A DNA stretch of 64,000 nucleotides, from the NCBI GenBank assembly GCA_016197205.1, contig JACPWG010000081.1, positions 1-64,000 on the forward strand, read 5' to 3'. The translations under genes and the position numbers were made by a program. Positions 47,201 through 55,912 of the stretch are shown one piece after another. Source of the stretch: Planctomycetota bacterium (GTDB lineage: Bacteria; Planctomycetota; MHYJ01; WSZJ01; JACPWG01). The notes below the pieces were generated by a model that saw only the letters and a list, made by a program, of their open reading frames with translations, made no database searches and was not told the origin of the DNA. Position 1 is the stretch's first letter, and the number at the start of each line of letters is the position of its first letter.

Positions 47201-47464
47201 CTGGTAGCGCCCGAATTTTCGAACGCTCGCGGAGGGAAGGGCGCCCCTCAGGGCGAGCACGTCGCGGAGCCGGAGCGTCACGCCCTCGGCGCGCAGCGTC
47301 TCCTGCGCCCGAATGGACACCTCCAGGTCCGTGCGCGAGAGCGTGCCCGACGCGACGAGGTCCTCCCCGAAGCGCGCGTCCTCGCGCGCGCGCGGCTCCG
47401 CGCTATCGTCCGCCCCGGACCTGTCCGCAGGCATGTTCTCCCCGGAAGGCCGCACGTCGGCCAT
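44243..47464 (-). CDS. Ser/Thr protein kinase with membrane helix and long TPR array, 1073 aa
   Basis: N-terminal helical units (ARFGEDLVASGTLSRTDLEV) resemble those of the kinases at 20001 and 50692. Kinase domain about 82-350: LGQGGMGVVWKA, VALKHL, VVHRDVKPGNIL, VTDFGLAKE, YMSPEQARG. A membrane helix (about 400-420, LPSAAAALLALASGLYAL) is followed by about 620 residues of TPRs; the last seven or eight units carry an inserted RGGDPRP-like loop, making a period of about 45 instead of 34. Start: ATG 47464; ATG 47434 follows GGGGAG at only 3 nt. A reading to 47677 adds intergenic sequence and is rejected. Convergent with arsC. Confidence 0.93.
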   Translation of the reverse strand: MADVRPSGENMPADRSGADDSAEPRAREDARFGEDLVASGTLSRTDLEVSIRAQETLRAEGVTLRLRDVLALRGALPSASVRKFGRYQLLEKLGQGGMGVVWKAWDPELRRVVALKHLLSQEGGDGSEAERFLREARLAARLRHPGIVAVHDVGAEEGRPYFTSDFIEGCSLEAAMRQPVAVRQALAWVKASAEALQAAHDAGVVHRDVKPGNILLDASGKACVTDFGLAKETALAAGSDSEGAGLTRSGSVLGTPNYMSPEQARGALAEIGPASDQFSLGVTLYHLLAGRVPFRGASLYSLLRAIQEEEPPTFAALGVRVPADVETICRRALEKQPARRYASIGELAADIGRHLGGEAIRARPTSVAARAARWVMRNRRVVLPSAAAALLALASGLYALEAGLGMTAERRAKEKALRVQETVGRLLVLVVPLRNMERSFYDSSIPLEERRRRAAAEWPRVEDFLAKTPRDATSQAVARAFAGWARRLAGYEEEGLAWMRQARELDPELPFGTAMEALANFAECVLRQPIPPMGVGPAGLAPQAAPPASGELARRRQAMQGLLEEAGRARLAAEGVASELRVAFRALRDFDQGRLEDAERGLTELRGSGTLQLLDTDLLLARARVRYLLLRFQEALEDLVAVREARPEALGVRALEGYASMGEALRVNRDGGDPRSAYDHASAAFVEAARLDPVRAEPREGLGIVRVGRAEAGAARGEDPRPMLAQALEAFGETLRLDDGVAGAWSNRAGAYRSLAQAESARGGDPRPSLDRAEADFGEALRRDPGLVLAYAHRAAVRVLRAEAESVRGGDPRPALSGALADFSEALRRKPDFTRGLDERGEAHRMKAGAEAVRGIDPTASLDLAEADFAEALRQSPESVPVRVHRARARVERAEAESRRGGDARARYDLAIADCDEALKRDPKAVAAFLQRGSAQLGRGHAEAGARRDPRPSYELAVADGDAALGCDAGCVDAYVLRGEALQARGLANAAMGGDPRADWARALADFGRALELNAALWQARAKRGLLFEMKGQLPRAIEEYEAVLKLCPGQPQVEGLLRQAKAELRAGAGGGS

Positions 47465-47742
47465 GCGCGCACTCGTCCCAACGGTCCTGCTTCGAGGCTG
47501 AATTCGGGCAACCCGCGGCCTAGCCCACGATGCGGGGTCTTGGAAAGCGGGTGGCGGCGGTTCGGCAGGAGGCAACGGGCTCGCCGTCGCCGGCGACGGC
47601 CCCGCCTGCGCCGCGCCCGGGAGGTCCGACAGGCCGGCCGTTTGCGCCCGCGCAAAAAAAATCAACGACCCGAACAAAGGCTAGACGGGACCGAGGGCGG
47701 CAAGTGGCTAGCTCATGGCTCCGCGTCCCAACCAGCCGCGGG

Positions 47743-47844
47743 CGAAATTTGAAATTTGAAGTTTGACTTTTTGCAATTTGAAATTCGGACCGGCCGTGTG
47801 AGTCGAACGCGGGACCTTTACACAGAGACGCGGAGACGCAGAGG
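47743..47844. repeat. AT-rich tract and CAGAGACGC unit, family E
   Basis: GAAATTTGAAATTTGAA then TTGCAATTTGAAATTC (47743-47786), and TTTACACAGAGACGCGGAGA then CGCAGAGG (47816-47844), the inverse of 7701-7730. The 47465-47979 stretch has no supported gene. Confidence 0.85.
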
Positions 47845-47979
47845 CCGGGCGCTGAGTCCACCCTCCTCTACCGGCGATAATCGCCGGCAACGCACTGAGA
47901 GATCGACTTTTTGCTTCATTTCGGCTTGTTAAAAAAAACTGCGCAGACTCAGACCTCGCGGCTCCTGGGGGCGCGGCCG

Positions 47980-49527
47980 CTACGCGCGGATCACGGTCAC
48001 GCTCCGCCCGCCGGGCGTCGCCGCCGGCGCGCTCGTCGTGCGTTCGCGGATCGGCGGCCGGCCGCCGCGCCGATCGAAGATCACCAGCCAGCCGCTCGGC
48101 AGGCCCAGGCCGCCGAGGTAGGCGTCGAGCTGCTCCAGCCCCTCCTCCAGCGGGTCCCCTTCCCCGTCGCGCCAGACCTTCAACTCGAGCGCGACCGTCG
48201 CCTCGCCGTGGCGCAGGCACAGGTCCATGCGCCCGCTGCCGATCGCATATTCCCGCTCCAGCGTGCCGCCGGCATTGGCGACCCGGTGCAGAAAGGCCAT
48301 GAGCACCAGATGCGGCGCGATCTCGTGATACGGCGCGCTTGCCAGGAGCGGCTGGCCGTGTTGCCGCCAGAAGGCCAGGAAGGCCGCGAGCAGCCGTTCC
48401 GGGTCCAGCGTGCCGTCGGGCCGCAGCCAGTTCGGCGTCAAGACCGGCAGCGAGGCCATGGGCGTGCCGGCCAGTACTTCCGGCATCACCTCCCGGTAGA
48501 TCGGGTTGGCGATCACCAGCCCGCCGGTAGGGCTCATCCGGCACAAGCCCAGGTCCAGGACGAACTGCACGTCGTCGCGCGGCACGTCCCCGAGCGTGCG
48601 ACCGGCGAGCATCGGCTCGATAATCCTCCGCACGCGCGGCTCGCGCAGCCGCTCCGCCAGGCTGTCCAGGTGCGTGTCCTGACGCTCGATCAGGAGCTGC
48701 TTCGCGCGGTCCAGCTCGGCCCGGCCGATCGCTCGCGCCGGGTCGGGCGCAACCACCTCCACGGCCTGGCGCGCGAGCGCGTTGACCAGCCACGGCTGGC
48801 CGCCTGTGAGATCGAACGCGCACCGAACGGCCTCCGGGGTGAAGACCTGACCCGTCTCCCGCGTATGCTGCGAGTAGAGGGTGGCCACCTCTTCGGCGGT
48901 GAAGTGGCGCAGCGTGAGCGATTCGAGCTTGATGTTGAACGGGCTGGAGGAGTGCAGCCGCTCGCTGCCGCCCGCGGCGACCTTGTAGTCGCGCACGTCG
49001 CGCATCCCGACCAGGGCGACGGAGGAGGGAAAGCCCCCAGGACGCTGCGGATAGCCGCCGCGAAGCTGGCGCAGGACCGAGACCAGCCCATCGTCCTGCA
49101 GCGCGTCGATCTCGTCCAGGAAGAGCACGAGCGGGCGCGGGATCGCCCGAGCCCAAGCGCTGATCGCGGCCCCCAGGCGCGCACCGGGCTCGGCCTGCGG
49201 CCAGGGCGGCGGCTGCAGCTCGCTCGGCAGCCAGTGCTCGCAGGCCATGCGCCAGCTCCCCAGGATGGCCCCTTCGGATCGGGCCGCATCCGCGGGAAAC
49301 GCCGCGCCGGTCTCCACCGATAGCATCACCGCCGCGTACCGGCCCCCGGCGGTCAACTGCCGGGCCAGGTCCAGCATGGTCGTGGTCTTGCCGCACTGCC
49401 GCGGCCCGTGGAGGACGAAGTACGCCTCCTGGTCGATCAACCGGAGCACGTCCGCGAGACGGGCCGCCGCCGGCAGCATGTAATGGCGTCCCGGAGCACA
49501 GGGTCCGGCGGTGTTGAAGAAGCGCAT
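47980..49527 (-). CDS. AAA-like ATPase with C-terminal PD-(D/E)XK nuclease-like domain, 515 aa
   Basis: N-terminal AAA/STAND-like ATPase (AAA-like domain family): HGPRQCGKTTTMLDLARQL Walker A near 40, LVLFLDEIDAL Walker B near 130, sensor-like SVALVGMRDVRDYK, then a winged-helix-like region (FTAEEVATLYSQH, GGQPWLVNALARQA). Near 435-500 GSGRMDLCLRHGEATVALEL then K-x-W has the D...ELK pattern of PD-(D/E)XK nucleases, followed by DAYLGGLGLPSGWLVIFDRR. GGGAG lies 7 nt before the ATG at 49527. Genes of this type are solitary and scattered; defence or DNA maintenance is plausible but unproven. Confidence 0.88.
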   Translation of the reverse strand: MRFFNTAGPCAPGRHYMLPAAARLADVLRLIDQEAYFVLHGPRQCGKTTTMLDLARQLTAGGRYAAVMLSVETGAAFPADAARSEGAILGSWRMACEHWLPSELQPPPWPQAEPGARLGAAISAWARAIPRPLVLFLDEIDALQDDGLVSVLRQLRGGYPQRPGGFPSSVALVGMRDVRDYKVAAGGSERLHSSSPFNIKLESLTLRHFTAEEVATLYSQHTRETGQVFTPEAVRCAFDLTGGQPWLVNALARQAVEVVAPDPARAIGRAELDRAKQLLIERQDTHLDSLAERLREPRVRRIIEPMLAGRTLGDVPRDDVQFVLDLGLCRMSPTGGLVIANPIYREVMPEVLAGTPMASLPVLTPNWLRPDGTLDPERLLAAFLAFWRQHGQPLLASAPYHEIAPHLVLMAFLHRVANAGGTLEREYAIGSGRMDLCLRHGEATVALELKVWRDGEGDPLEEGLEQLDAYLGGLGLPSGWLVIFDRRGGRPPIRERTTSAPAATPGGRSVTVIRA

Positions 49528-49760
49528 CGACGAGCTCCCATGGGGCACGACCCCCGCAGTATGGCACGCGCCCCGGGCCCTTGGCAAGCGGAACCTCCCG
49601 GGGCCTGGGGGGCACCGCGCCGGTGCCCGCGAACCCCGGGCACGGACCAGCGCCTGCCACGTCGATCTGGGAGGTGAAAGAGGCAGGTCTGACCGCGCCC
49701 CTGCGAGAGCAGACGATATGGATGGGGACGCGACGGCGAACTTGGTCCATCTGGCTGCCA

Positions 49761-49892
49761 GACGCCCCGCCTGAAGGCGGAACTACGAACCGGGTCGCAG
49801 TGCATCGCGCATGTTGCCCGATGATGGCCGCTTTCCAGGCCCGGTGCGCACAGGCCGCGGCGCTGCTTGTAGTTCCGCCTTCAGGCGGAACG
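49761..49892. repeat. Family B repeats as an inverted pair
   Basis: GACGCCCCGCCTGAAGGCGG then AACTACGAAC (49761-49790), and inverted TTGTAGTTCCGCCTTCAGGC then GGAACG (49867-49892), enclosing 76 bp; looks like a small element with inverted ends. Confidence 0.75.
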
Positions 49893-50691
49893 TGACGCGA
49901 CCGGCGCTCACTCGCGAGTGGCCCTTCAACATCGGTCCGGTGTGTCGCGTGACTCAGGGTCATTCGGGTTGGGATGGACCCAGGAAGGACACGGAGAGCC
50001 TACCGAAACGACATTGAAGGCCCACTAGATCGCGGCGCGGCTGGGGTACGCGACCCCGGACCGGCATCCGGTGGCGCCGCCGGAAGAGGAGGGCGCCGCT
50101 GCGCGCGGACGCGGTTCGACCTGCCGATGAGCGCCCCCTCGCCCTCCGCGCCTCGCCGGCCGGAGGGCCGGCCCCGCCGAAGCGGGGCCCGCCCTCGCCG
50201 ACGGCCTCCGCTGAAGCCCCCCCTGACAACGCAGAAGGGGGGCAAACGGAGGTCTCTCCATTTTCGCCCCCCGGCCGCGGAGACCCCCGTCCGTGGACGG
50301 GCGCCGCCGCCTGCCGGTCGACCGGAGACCGAGACCGTGACCTCACGATGGCCGCGCCGGGCGGAGGGCCGATGGTCGTGAGGCCTCTTGATGGACCCCG
50401 CTTGTCTGCACGCTTGAGACCTCCGTGGAGATCCCAAATTCTGGCAGGGCGGCTGCCTGCGCGGCCGGCCGCCTTCATGCCGCCTTCGGCGGCTCGGGGT
50501 GCTGCGCGCGCACGGGCGCAACCCGTTGTTGTCGTTCGCGTTCTCCGGTTCGTTGTCGTTCCGGTACGCACCACGGCACAGCGCGCTTCGGTCTCGGAGC
50601 CCGTGGGAGGGCCTTTTCGGCCCTCCAGGAGTCAGGATCGTCATTTCGGAACGGAGAGTAATGGGAAAAAGAGAAAGAGAGAAGAGGGAAT
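49893..50691. other. Gene-free GC-rich stretch with hairpins
   Basis: No frame here has convincing protein character. I see hairpins GGCCGGAGGGCCGGCC (50158-50173), a CCCCGC/GCGGGG pair just after it, and GGGAGGGCC-TTTT-CGGCCCTCC (50604-50626), 66 bp downstream of the kinase stop and possibly its transcript end. It may contain a decayed gene. Confidence 0.4.
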
Positions 50692-53600
50692 TTAGCGGGT
50701 CCTGCGAGCACTCAACCGGAAACCGCGGTCGCCGCCAGCCGCGTCCTCTGGTGCGTCGCCGAGTCGGGACGCACCACGGCAAGCCGCGCTCGACACGCCC
50801 AAGGCACCACCCTTCAGAATTCGCCACTGCCCGAGGAGGCCGGCGACGGTGGCCGTCCACTCGCGGAGACCGCCGGCGAGGTCCCGAACACCGAAGGGGC
50901 CCTCGTCGAGCGGGAAGAGCGCGGCCGGCTCGAACCAGAGATTCAGCCGCTCCGCCTCGCGCGAGCCCTGCCCGAGGCAGAAGGTCCGGTCGAAGGCGTC
51001 CCCCCATGGGAAGGAACGCCCGTCCAGGCCGCGGGCGGCCCGTTCCCACTCGTCCTCGGATGGCAAGGCGAACTCCCACGTGCCGCCGCCGCGACGGGTC
51101 GTCAGCCATTTGCAGTAGTCGACCGCGTCGTGCCACGAAACTCCCATCGCGGGCCAGTCCGGCGTGATTCCAAAAGGAATCGCGAGGATCCGTCCGCCGG
51201 CCTGGATCCGGGCGTACGAATTGTCGGAGCGGGCCGTGTTCTCGGAACGCGGGACCCGCGCGGCAGCCGTTGTCGCATCGTGCCATGCGCGGTCGTTGAG
51301 GTACTCGAGGTACATCCCGAACGTGACCTCGAAGCGGGCGAGGAAGACCCCCTCGGTCCGGGGCGGCGGAACCTTCGCGCGCCGGGCGGGGGTCCAGGGC
51401 TCCCCCTCGGGCAGGCGGATCGTCGCGGCGTCACGCGGCGGGGACTGCTGCGCGTCGCGGTCCCCCGAGGCGCGGTAGGGGCCTGCGGGAATGTAGCACC
51501 AGTAGGACTGGGGATTGCTGATTGGTGATTGACGATTGACGATTTGCCCCGAGGGACCGGGAGGGTCGGGCGGCATTGGAGTTACCGGGGCCAATGCCGG
51601 CGGCGCCTCCATCCCCCGCGGGGACGGCGGCACGTCGGTCACGGTGACCAGCTCGCAGACCTCATCCCAGGCGGCCTCGCGCTCGATCACGAATGGGTAG
51701 CGCGTCTGGTAGAGGCTCTGGCCCGACGGGGAGGGGGGAAACCAGAGGAGGTACGACCCCGCAGGGAGCGTGGCGGCGAACACCATGCGCGGCCGACCAG
51801 CCGCGCCGGCCGCCGGACTCCCGCGCTCGCTGCCACTATCGCCGCGCTCGATGCTGAGATCCACGCGGTTCTTCGGCATCCGGCGAAGTACGTATGCGCT
51901 GCCCCAGCGCGCCTCCGCGACCCGGCGCGCCGCGTCGGAGGGGGTGGACGCGACGCCGACGGCGGCGGATGGCCGCGCGGCGACGCTTGCCGCCGGCCAG
52001 GGGAAGCGTGCCGGACCCTCAGGCCGCAGGTCCACCTGCGCCATCTCGATGCCCAGCCGCTCCCCGCCAGCGGCCTTCACCAACATCGCCTCGGCCCCAC
52101 GGCGCAGCAGGACCTCGTACTCCTCCCCTTTCGCCGTCGCCTGGATGGCGGCGCGTGCTTCCTCCAGCGTCTCCGCCACCCGCGGGGCGGCATCCGCGCC
52201 GCGCCGGAAGCCCACGAGCGCGTCTCCGGGCTGTATACCGAGCCGGGAGGACTGAGCGTCCGGCAGCGCGCGGAGGATGCGGACGTGCCGCCGCGGGATC
52301 TCGCCACGCATCACGCCGAGAAGCACGCCCAGGGCTGCCTCCCCGCGGAGCCCTTCCAGGTCGGAGTCCTTCGCCGTGTGCTCCGCGTCCGACCACCCCC
52401 GCCGGACTGACTCCTCCAGCGCGACTACGGCGAGCGCGCGCCACGCTGCAGGAGCGGCCCCGGCCGCCGCTTCCCCCTCCGCGAGGGCCGCGGTCCAGAG
52501 CGCGGCGACAGGTTCCGCGAGAGCCGCGGCCCCGTCACCCCGCGCGCGGGCGGCCAGCGCCGCGACCGCTTCTGCCCCCGCGCCCGCGGTGAGCCACGCC
52601 TGCGGGTCCTCCTGCGCGGCCCCCACCGCCAAGCAGCAGGCGAGGTTGTAGGGGTGGTCATTCGAGACCGGGGCCGCCCGCGTCAGCAGGTCCAGGACAG
52701 GAAGCGCCTCGGCGTACCGTTTCGCGAAGACCAGCTCCGCCGCGCGCACTTCGAGCGCCGCAATCTCCGCTGCCGGCAGCTCCTGCGCAGCGGCGTCCGC
52801 GACTCCCCCTGCCGCTTCCTCGACCAGGGCGAGCGGCACCGGCAGCGCCTGACCCAGTTCCGGCTCGCCAAGCGTCTTGCGATCAGCCACCGAGAAAGGC
52901 ACCGGCACGAGGACCGGCGGAACGTTCTTCCGCTCGTACCGGTAGAGGTACGCCTCCAGGGTGGCCGGCGCTTCCCGCGCTTCCGCGAACGCCGCGGGCA
53001 GCAGGAACCGCACCCGCACGTCATTCACGGCGTGCACGAGCGGCCCGTACTTCTCCGGGGCGAAACGCACGCAGAGGGCACCGTACGCGGCGAGGTCGGA
53101 TTCGCGCCGCTCCCGCTCGGCGACGAGATAGCGCTCCCAGTTGAGGTCGGCCAGGCGCAGGCGCGCCGTCGGGTGACCGTTCCAATAGCCCACCGCCTCC
53201 GAGAAGGCCGAGACCGCGTCGGCGAAGGGCTCCTGCGCGTTGCGCTCCGCCTCGTGCGCCTTGCGCTCCGCCTCCCACATCGGGGCCTTCTCGTCGTGCG
53301 TCCGCGCCTTCTCGAGGCGCTTCGTCGCCTCCTCGGCCTCGGCGGCGCGCGCCCGCGCCTCCTCGCGCGCGGCCACGCACGCCCGGAAGGCGCGCTCCCC
53401 GCGCGCGGCCGAGCGCTCCGCCTGCGACCGACCCGCGAGCTGCCGCGCCTCCTCGTCCTCCGGCTCGAGGTCCCGCAGCGTCCCGGCCCGAGTCACGGCC
53501 GAGTCGAGCACGGCCGCCGCCTCCGCCTCGCGGCCCGCGCCCTCCGCCAGGAGCGCGCGCCCGCGGTCGAGGAGGCCGGCCACTTCCCGCCGGAGCGCGG

Positions 53601-55368
53601 ACACGCGCCCGGCGTGCACGATCCGGCCGATGCCGTACGCCAGCCCCGACCCGACCACGAGGAGGGCGAGCGCGGCGATGGGGATCGCGACCGACTTGTT
53701 TCGCTTCGCCCGCCTCCAGAGCCGCGCGACCGGCCCGAGCGGGCGCGCCGCGATCGGCTCTCCGGCGAGGAAGCGCCGGCAGTCCGCGGCGAGGTCGGCA
53801 GCCGAGGCGTACCGGTCCTTCGGGTCCTTCTGGAGGCACTTCAGGCAGATCGTCTCCAGCTCGACATCCAGGTCGGGGACCAGGCTGCGGGGGCGGACCG
53901 GGTCCGCCGTGAGGATCCGGGCCAGCAGGCTGTGGAGGGACGGTGCATCGTGGAAGGGCGCGAACCCGGTCAGCATCTCGTAGAGGCTCGCGCCGAGCGA
54001 GTAGACGTCCGCCCGGCCGTCCACCGTCGCCGCCTCCTGGAGCTGCTCGGGTGACATGTAGAGGGGCGTCCCCATCATCTGGCCGGTCCGCGTGAGCGTC
54101 CGCAGGGACTTCCCCTTTTCGTCGGCCTGCGGCATCTGGACCTCGCGTTCGGTGAATTTCGCGATGCCGAAGTCGAGGAGCCTCGCCGAGAGGGCGAGTG
54201 CGGCGGTCCCCGGCCGGGTCTCGCGGTGGAAGATGACGTTGCGCGGCTTGATGTCCCGGTGGAGGACGCCGTGGGCGTGGGCGAAGGCGAGGGCCTCGGC
54301 GACGAGGGCCGCGATCTCGACCGCCTCGGCCGGCGTCACGCTTGCCGAGCGGATGGCCGCCTCCAGCTCTTCGCCCTCGACCAGCTCCATCGTGTAGTAC
54401 TGCTTGCCGTCCTCCTCGCCCACGTCGAGGACGCGGATGATCCCCGGGTGGGTGAGCGCGGCGGCCGCGCGGATCTCGCGGTGGAAGCGGGCGACGTCCT
54501 CGGCCTGGGCGCGGTCCCCGAGGAGGAGGACCTTGAGGGCGACCTCGCGGCCGAGGCGGCGATCGTGCGCCCGGTAGACGACGCCCATCCCGCCGCGGCC
54601 CAGCTCCTTCGCGAGCTCGTAGCGGTCCGCGAAGACGGGGGCCGGCGCGGGGGCGAGGGCGGGGATGGGGATGGGCGCGGCGGCTGCGGCGCTGCCGCCC
54701 CCGCCAGTGGCCGGCAGCGCCTGGGTGGGGGCCGTGATCGGCGACGCGGGGGCGGGGGAGGGGACAGTGGCAGTGGCCAGTTCGACGGGGAGGACCGTCT
54801 CCGCGCCCGCGGGGGCGAGGCGCGGGCGCGGGCGCGGGGCCGGTGGGGCGGGAGCGGGGGCGGCGACCGTGGTCGTTGCTACGGCGGGGTCGAAGGCCGT
54901 ATCGCCGAGGCCGGCGTCGTCCGGGGCGGCAGGGAACTCGGCCTTCCCCGCGAGCTTGTCCGCCAGGCGCGCCTGCGCCCGGACGGTCGCGGCGAGCGCC
55001 TGGGCGTCCAGGACCCCCCGCCCCGCCAGGAGCTCGCCCAGGCGCTTGGGGACGCGCATGAGGAGTTGGTCCGCCAGGGCGCGCCCGACCACCTCCCACG
55101 AGGCGAGGCCGTTTCCGACCAGGACGGCCCCGAAGCGCGCGTCCTCCTCCGTGAGCGCCGCCCGCGCCTGCGCGTCGAGCAACGCCGCGAGCCGGTCGTC
55201 GGTGAGCGCCCCCTGTTCGACGAGGATCGCCCCGAGGAGGCGCCTTGGCCGGCCGGCCGCCTCCTCCCGGCCCTGCGCCGCCACCGCCGCCGAGAGCGCG
55301 CCCTCGCTCACACACCCGCGCTCGACCGCCGCGCGCCCGATCATCCGGTCGGCCTCGCCGCTGCCCAT
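50692..55368 (-). CDS. Ser/Thr kinase-TPR-PDZ-SUMF1 fusion, 1558 aa
   Basis: N-terminal helical units (LLGAILVEQGALTDDRLAAL, KRLGELLAGRGVLDAQALAA), Ala/Pro linker, kinase about 251-510 (LGRGGMGVVYRA, VALKVL, VLHRDIKPRNV, LLDFGIAKF, YMSPEQLQE), membrane helix about 565-590 (IPIAALALLVVGSGLAYGIG), coiled-coil/TPR-like stretch to about 990, PDZ about 1035-1115 (SRLGIQPGDALVGFRRGADA), then a formylglycine-generating-enzyme-like (SUMF1) domain about 1290-1558 (FEVTFGMYLEYLND, PAMGVSWHDAVDYCKWL, LPSEDEWERAARG, GDRGFRLS). The catalytic Cys pair of true FGE is not seen, so it is probably a binding module. GGAAGG lies 5 nt before the ATG. An AT-rich repeat is translated in frame near 1275-1287. Confidence 0.93.
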   Translation of the reverse strand: MGSGEADRMIGRAAVERGCVSEGALSAAVAAQGREEAAGRPRRLLGAILVEQGALTDDRLAALLDAQARAALTEEDARFGAVLVGNGLASWEVVGRALADQLLMRVPKRLGELLAGRGVLDAQALAATVRAQARLADKLAGKAEFPAAPDDAGLGDTAFDPAVATTTVAAPAPAPPAPRPRPRLAPAGAETVLPVELATATVPSPAPASPITAPTQALPATGGGGSAAAAAPIPIPALAPAPAPVFADRYELAKELGRGGMGVVYRAHDRRLGREVALKVLLLGDRAQAEDVARFHREIRAAAALTHPGIIRVLDVGEEDGKQYYTMELVEGEELEAAIRSASVTPAEAVEIAALVAEALAFAHAHGVLHRDIKPRNVIFHRETRPGTAALALSARLLDFGIAKFTEREVQMPQADEKGKSLRTLTRTGQMMGTPLYMSPEQLQEAATVDGRADVYSLGASLYEMLTGFAPFHDAPSLHSLLARILTADPVRPRSLVPDLDVELETICLKCLQKDPKDRYASAADLAADCRRFLAGEPIAARPLGPVARLWRRAKRNKSVAIPIAALALLVVGSGLAYGIGRIVHAGRVSALRREVAGLLDRGRALLAEGAGREAEAAAVLDSAVTRAGTLRDLEPEDEEARQLAGRSQAERSAARGERAFRACVAAREEARARAAEAEEATKRLEKARTHDEKAPMWEAERKAHEAERNAQEPFADAVSAFSEAVGYWNGHPTARLRLADLNWERYLVAERERRESDLAAYGALCVRFAPEKYGPLVHAVNDVRVRFLLPAAFAEAREAPATLEAYLYRYERKNVPPVLVPVPFSVADRKTLGEPELGQALPVPLALVEEAAGGVADAAAQELPAAEIAALEVRAAELVFAKRYAEALPVLDLLTRAAPVSNDHPYNLACCLAVGAAQEDPQAWLTAGAGAEAVAALAARARGDGAAALAEPVAALWTAALAEGEAAAGAAPAAWRALAVVALEESVRRGWSDAEHTAKDSDLEGLRGEAALGVLLGVMRGEIPRRHVRILRALPDAQSSRLGIQPGDALVGFRRGADAAPRVAETLEEARAAIQATAKGEEYEVLLRRGAEAMLVKAAGGERLGIEMAQVDLRPEGPARFPWPAASVAARPSAAVGVASTPSDAARRVAEARWGSAYVLRRMPKNRVDLSIERGDSGSERGSPAAGAAGRPRMVFAATLPAGSYLLWFPPSPSGQSLYQTRYPFVIEREAAWDEVCELVTVTDVPPSPRGMEAPPALAPVTPMPPDPPGPSGQIVNRQSPISNPQSYWCYIPAGPYRASGDRDAQQSPPRDAATIRLPEGEPWTPARRAKVPPPRTEGVFLARFEVTFGMYLEYLNDRAWHDATTAAARVPRSENTARSDNSYARIQAGGRILAIPFGITPDWPAMGVSWHDAVDYCKWLTTRRGGGTWEFALPSEDEWERAARGLDGRSFPWGDAFDRTFCLGQGSREAERLNLWFEPAALFPLDEGPFGVRDLAGGLREWTATVAGLLGQWRILKGGALGVSSAACRGASRLGDAPEDAAGGDRGFRLSARRTR
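51509..51546. repeat. AT-rich repeat translated inside the kinase gene
   Basis: GGGGATTGCTGATTGGTGAT then TGACGATTGACGATTTG, the intergenic family-E style, read in frame on the minus strand as QIVNRQSPISNPQS between the PDZ and SUMF1 parts. Confidence 0.8.
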
Positions 55369-55391
55369 CGCTTCCTTCCACCTTACAATCG

Positions 55392-55510
55392 GGCATGGTT
55401 CAAACTGCCGCCGCTTTCGCGCACGTCCGAAAAAGCCGCCTCGCTTCGTGGGCACGGCAACGCCGTGTCCCTACCCCCCCTGCGAGGGTCACCCGGATCG
55501 GAACCTTGCC
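55392..55510. repeat. Family A element, copy 4
   Basis: GGCATGGTTCAAACTGCC (left end), core GGGCACGGCAACGCCGTGTCC (55450-55470), right end GGATCGGAACCTTGCC; next to the kinase start. Confidence 0.85.
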
Positions 55511-55717
55511 TACAATTCGGGGCCTGGAGCCGCCCCGCACAGGATAGCAGCCGGGTCGCGCGGGCGCAAGGCGATTGCGGCGGCGCCGCCGGCCCGGCGG
55601 CCACGCGAACCGGCGATGCTATTCCTCTGGACTATTCGCGCGAATGCGCCAATAATCCGACACGGTGGCGAGAAGCGCGGGCCGGCCGGCGATGCCACCA
55701 TGCTTGGACCAAGCGTG

Positions 55718-55845
55718 GGGATGGTTCAAAGTCGAGTTCCACGGTTCGATCGGCTGCCGGCGGTAGGGGCACGGCGCCGCCGTGCCCGCGAAGCGATAAA
55801 TCGTGTTCGACCGTGGGCGACGCCGGCGGCAATCGAACCATGCCC
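55718..55845. repeat. Family A element, copy 5
   Basis: GGGATGGTTCAAAGTCGAG (left end), core GGGGCACGGCGCCGCCGTGC (55766-55785) then CCGCGAAGCG, right end AATCGAACCATGCCC. The 55369-55912 stretch holds copies 4 and 5 and no supported gene. Confidence 0.85.
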
Positions 55846-55912
55846 GATTTGGGTCGCGGTCATTCGCCTCAGGCCCTTCGCGGCGTCGCCGTTCGGAGCA
55901 GTGGTTTCGGCC

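Noticed and set aside
49581..49895. Small protein with PPEGGTTN and VVPPSGG
   Set aside because: These peptides come from the family-B repeats at 49761 and 49866.
54665..55912. N-terminal extension of the zinc-cluster protein
   Set aside because: It lies antisense to the kinase gene and crosses two family-A repeats; the family N-terminus begins at 55913.
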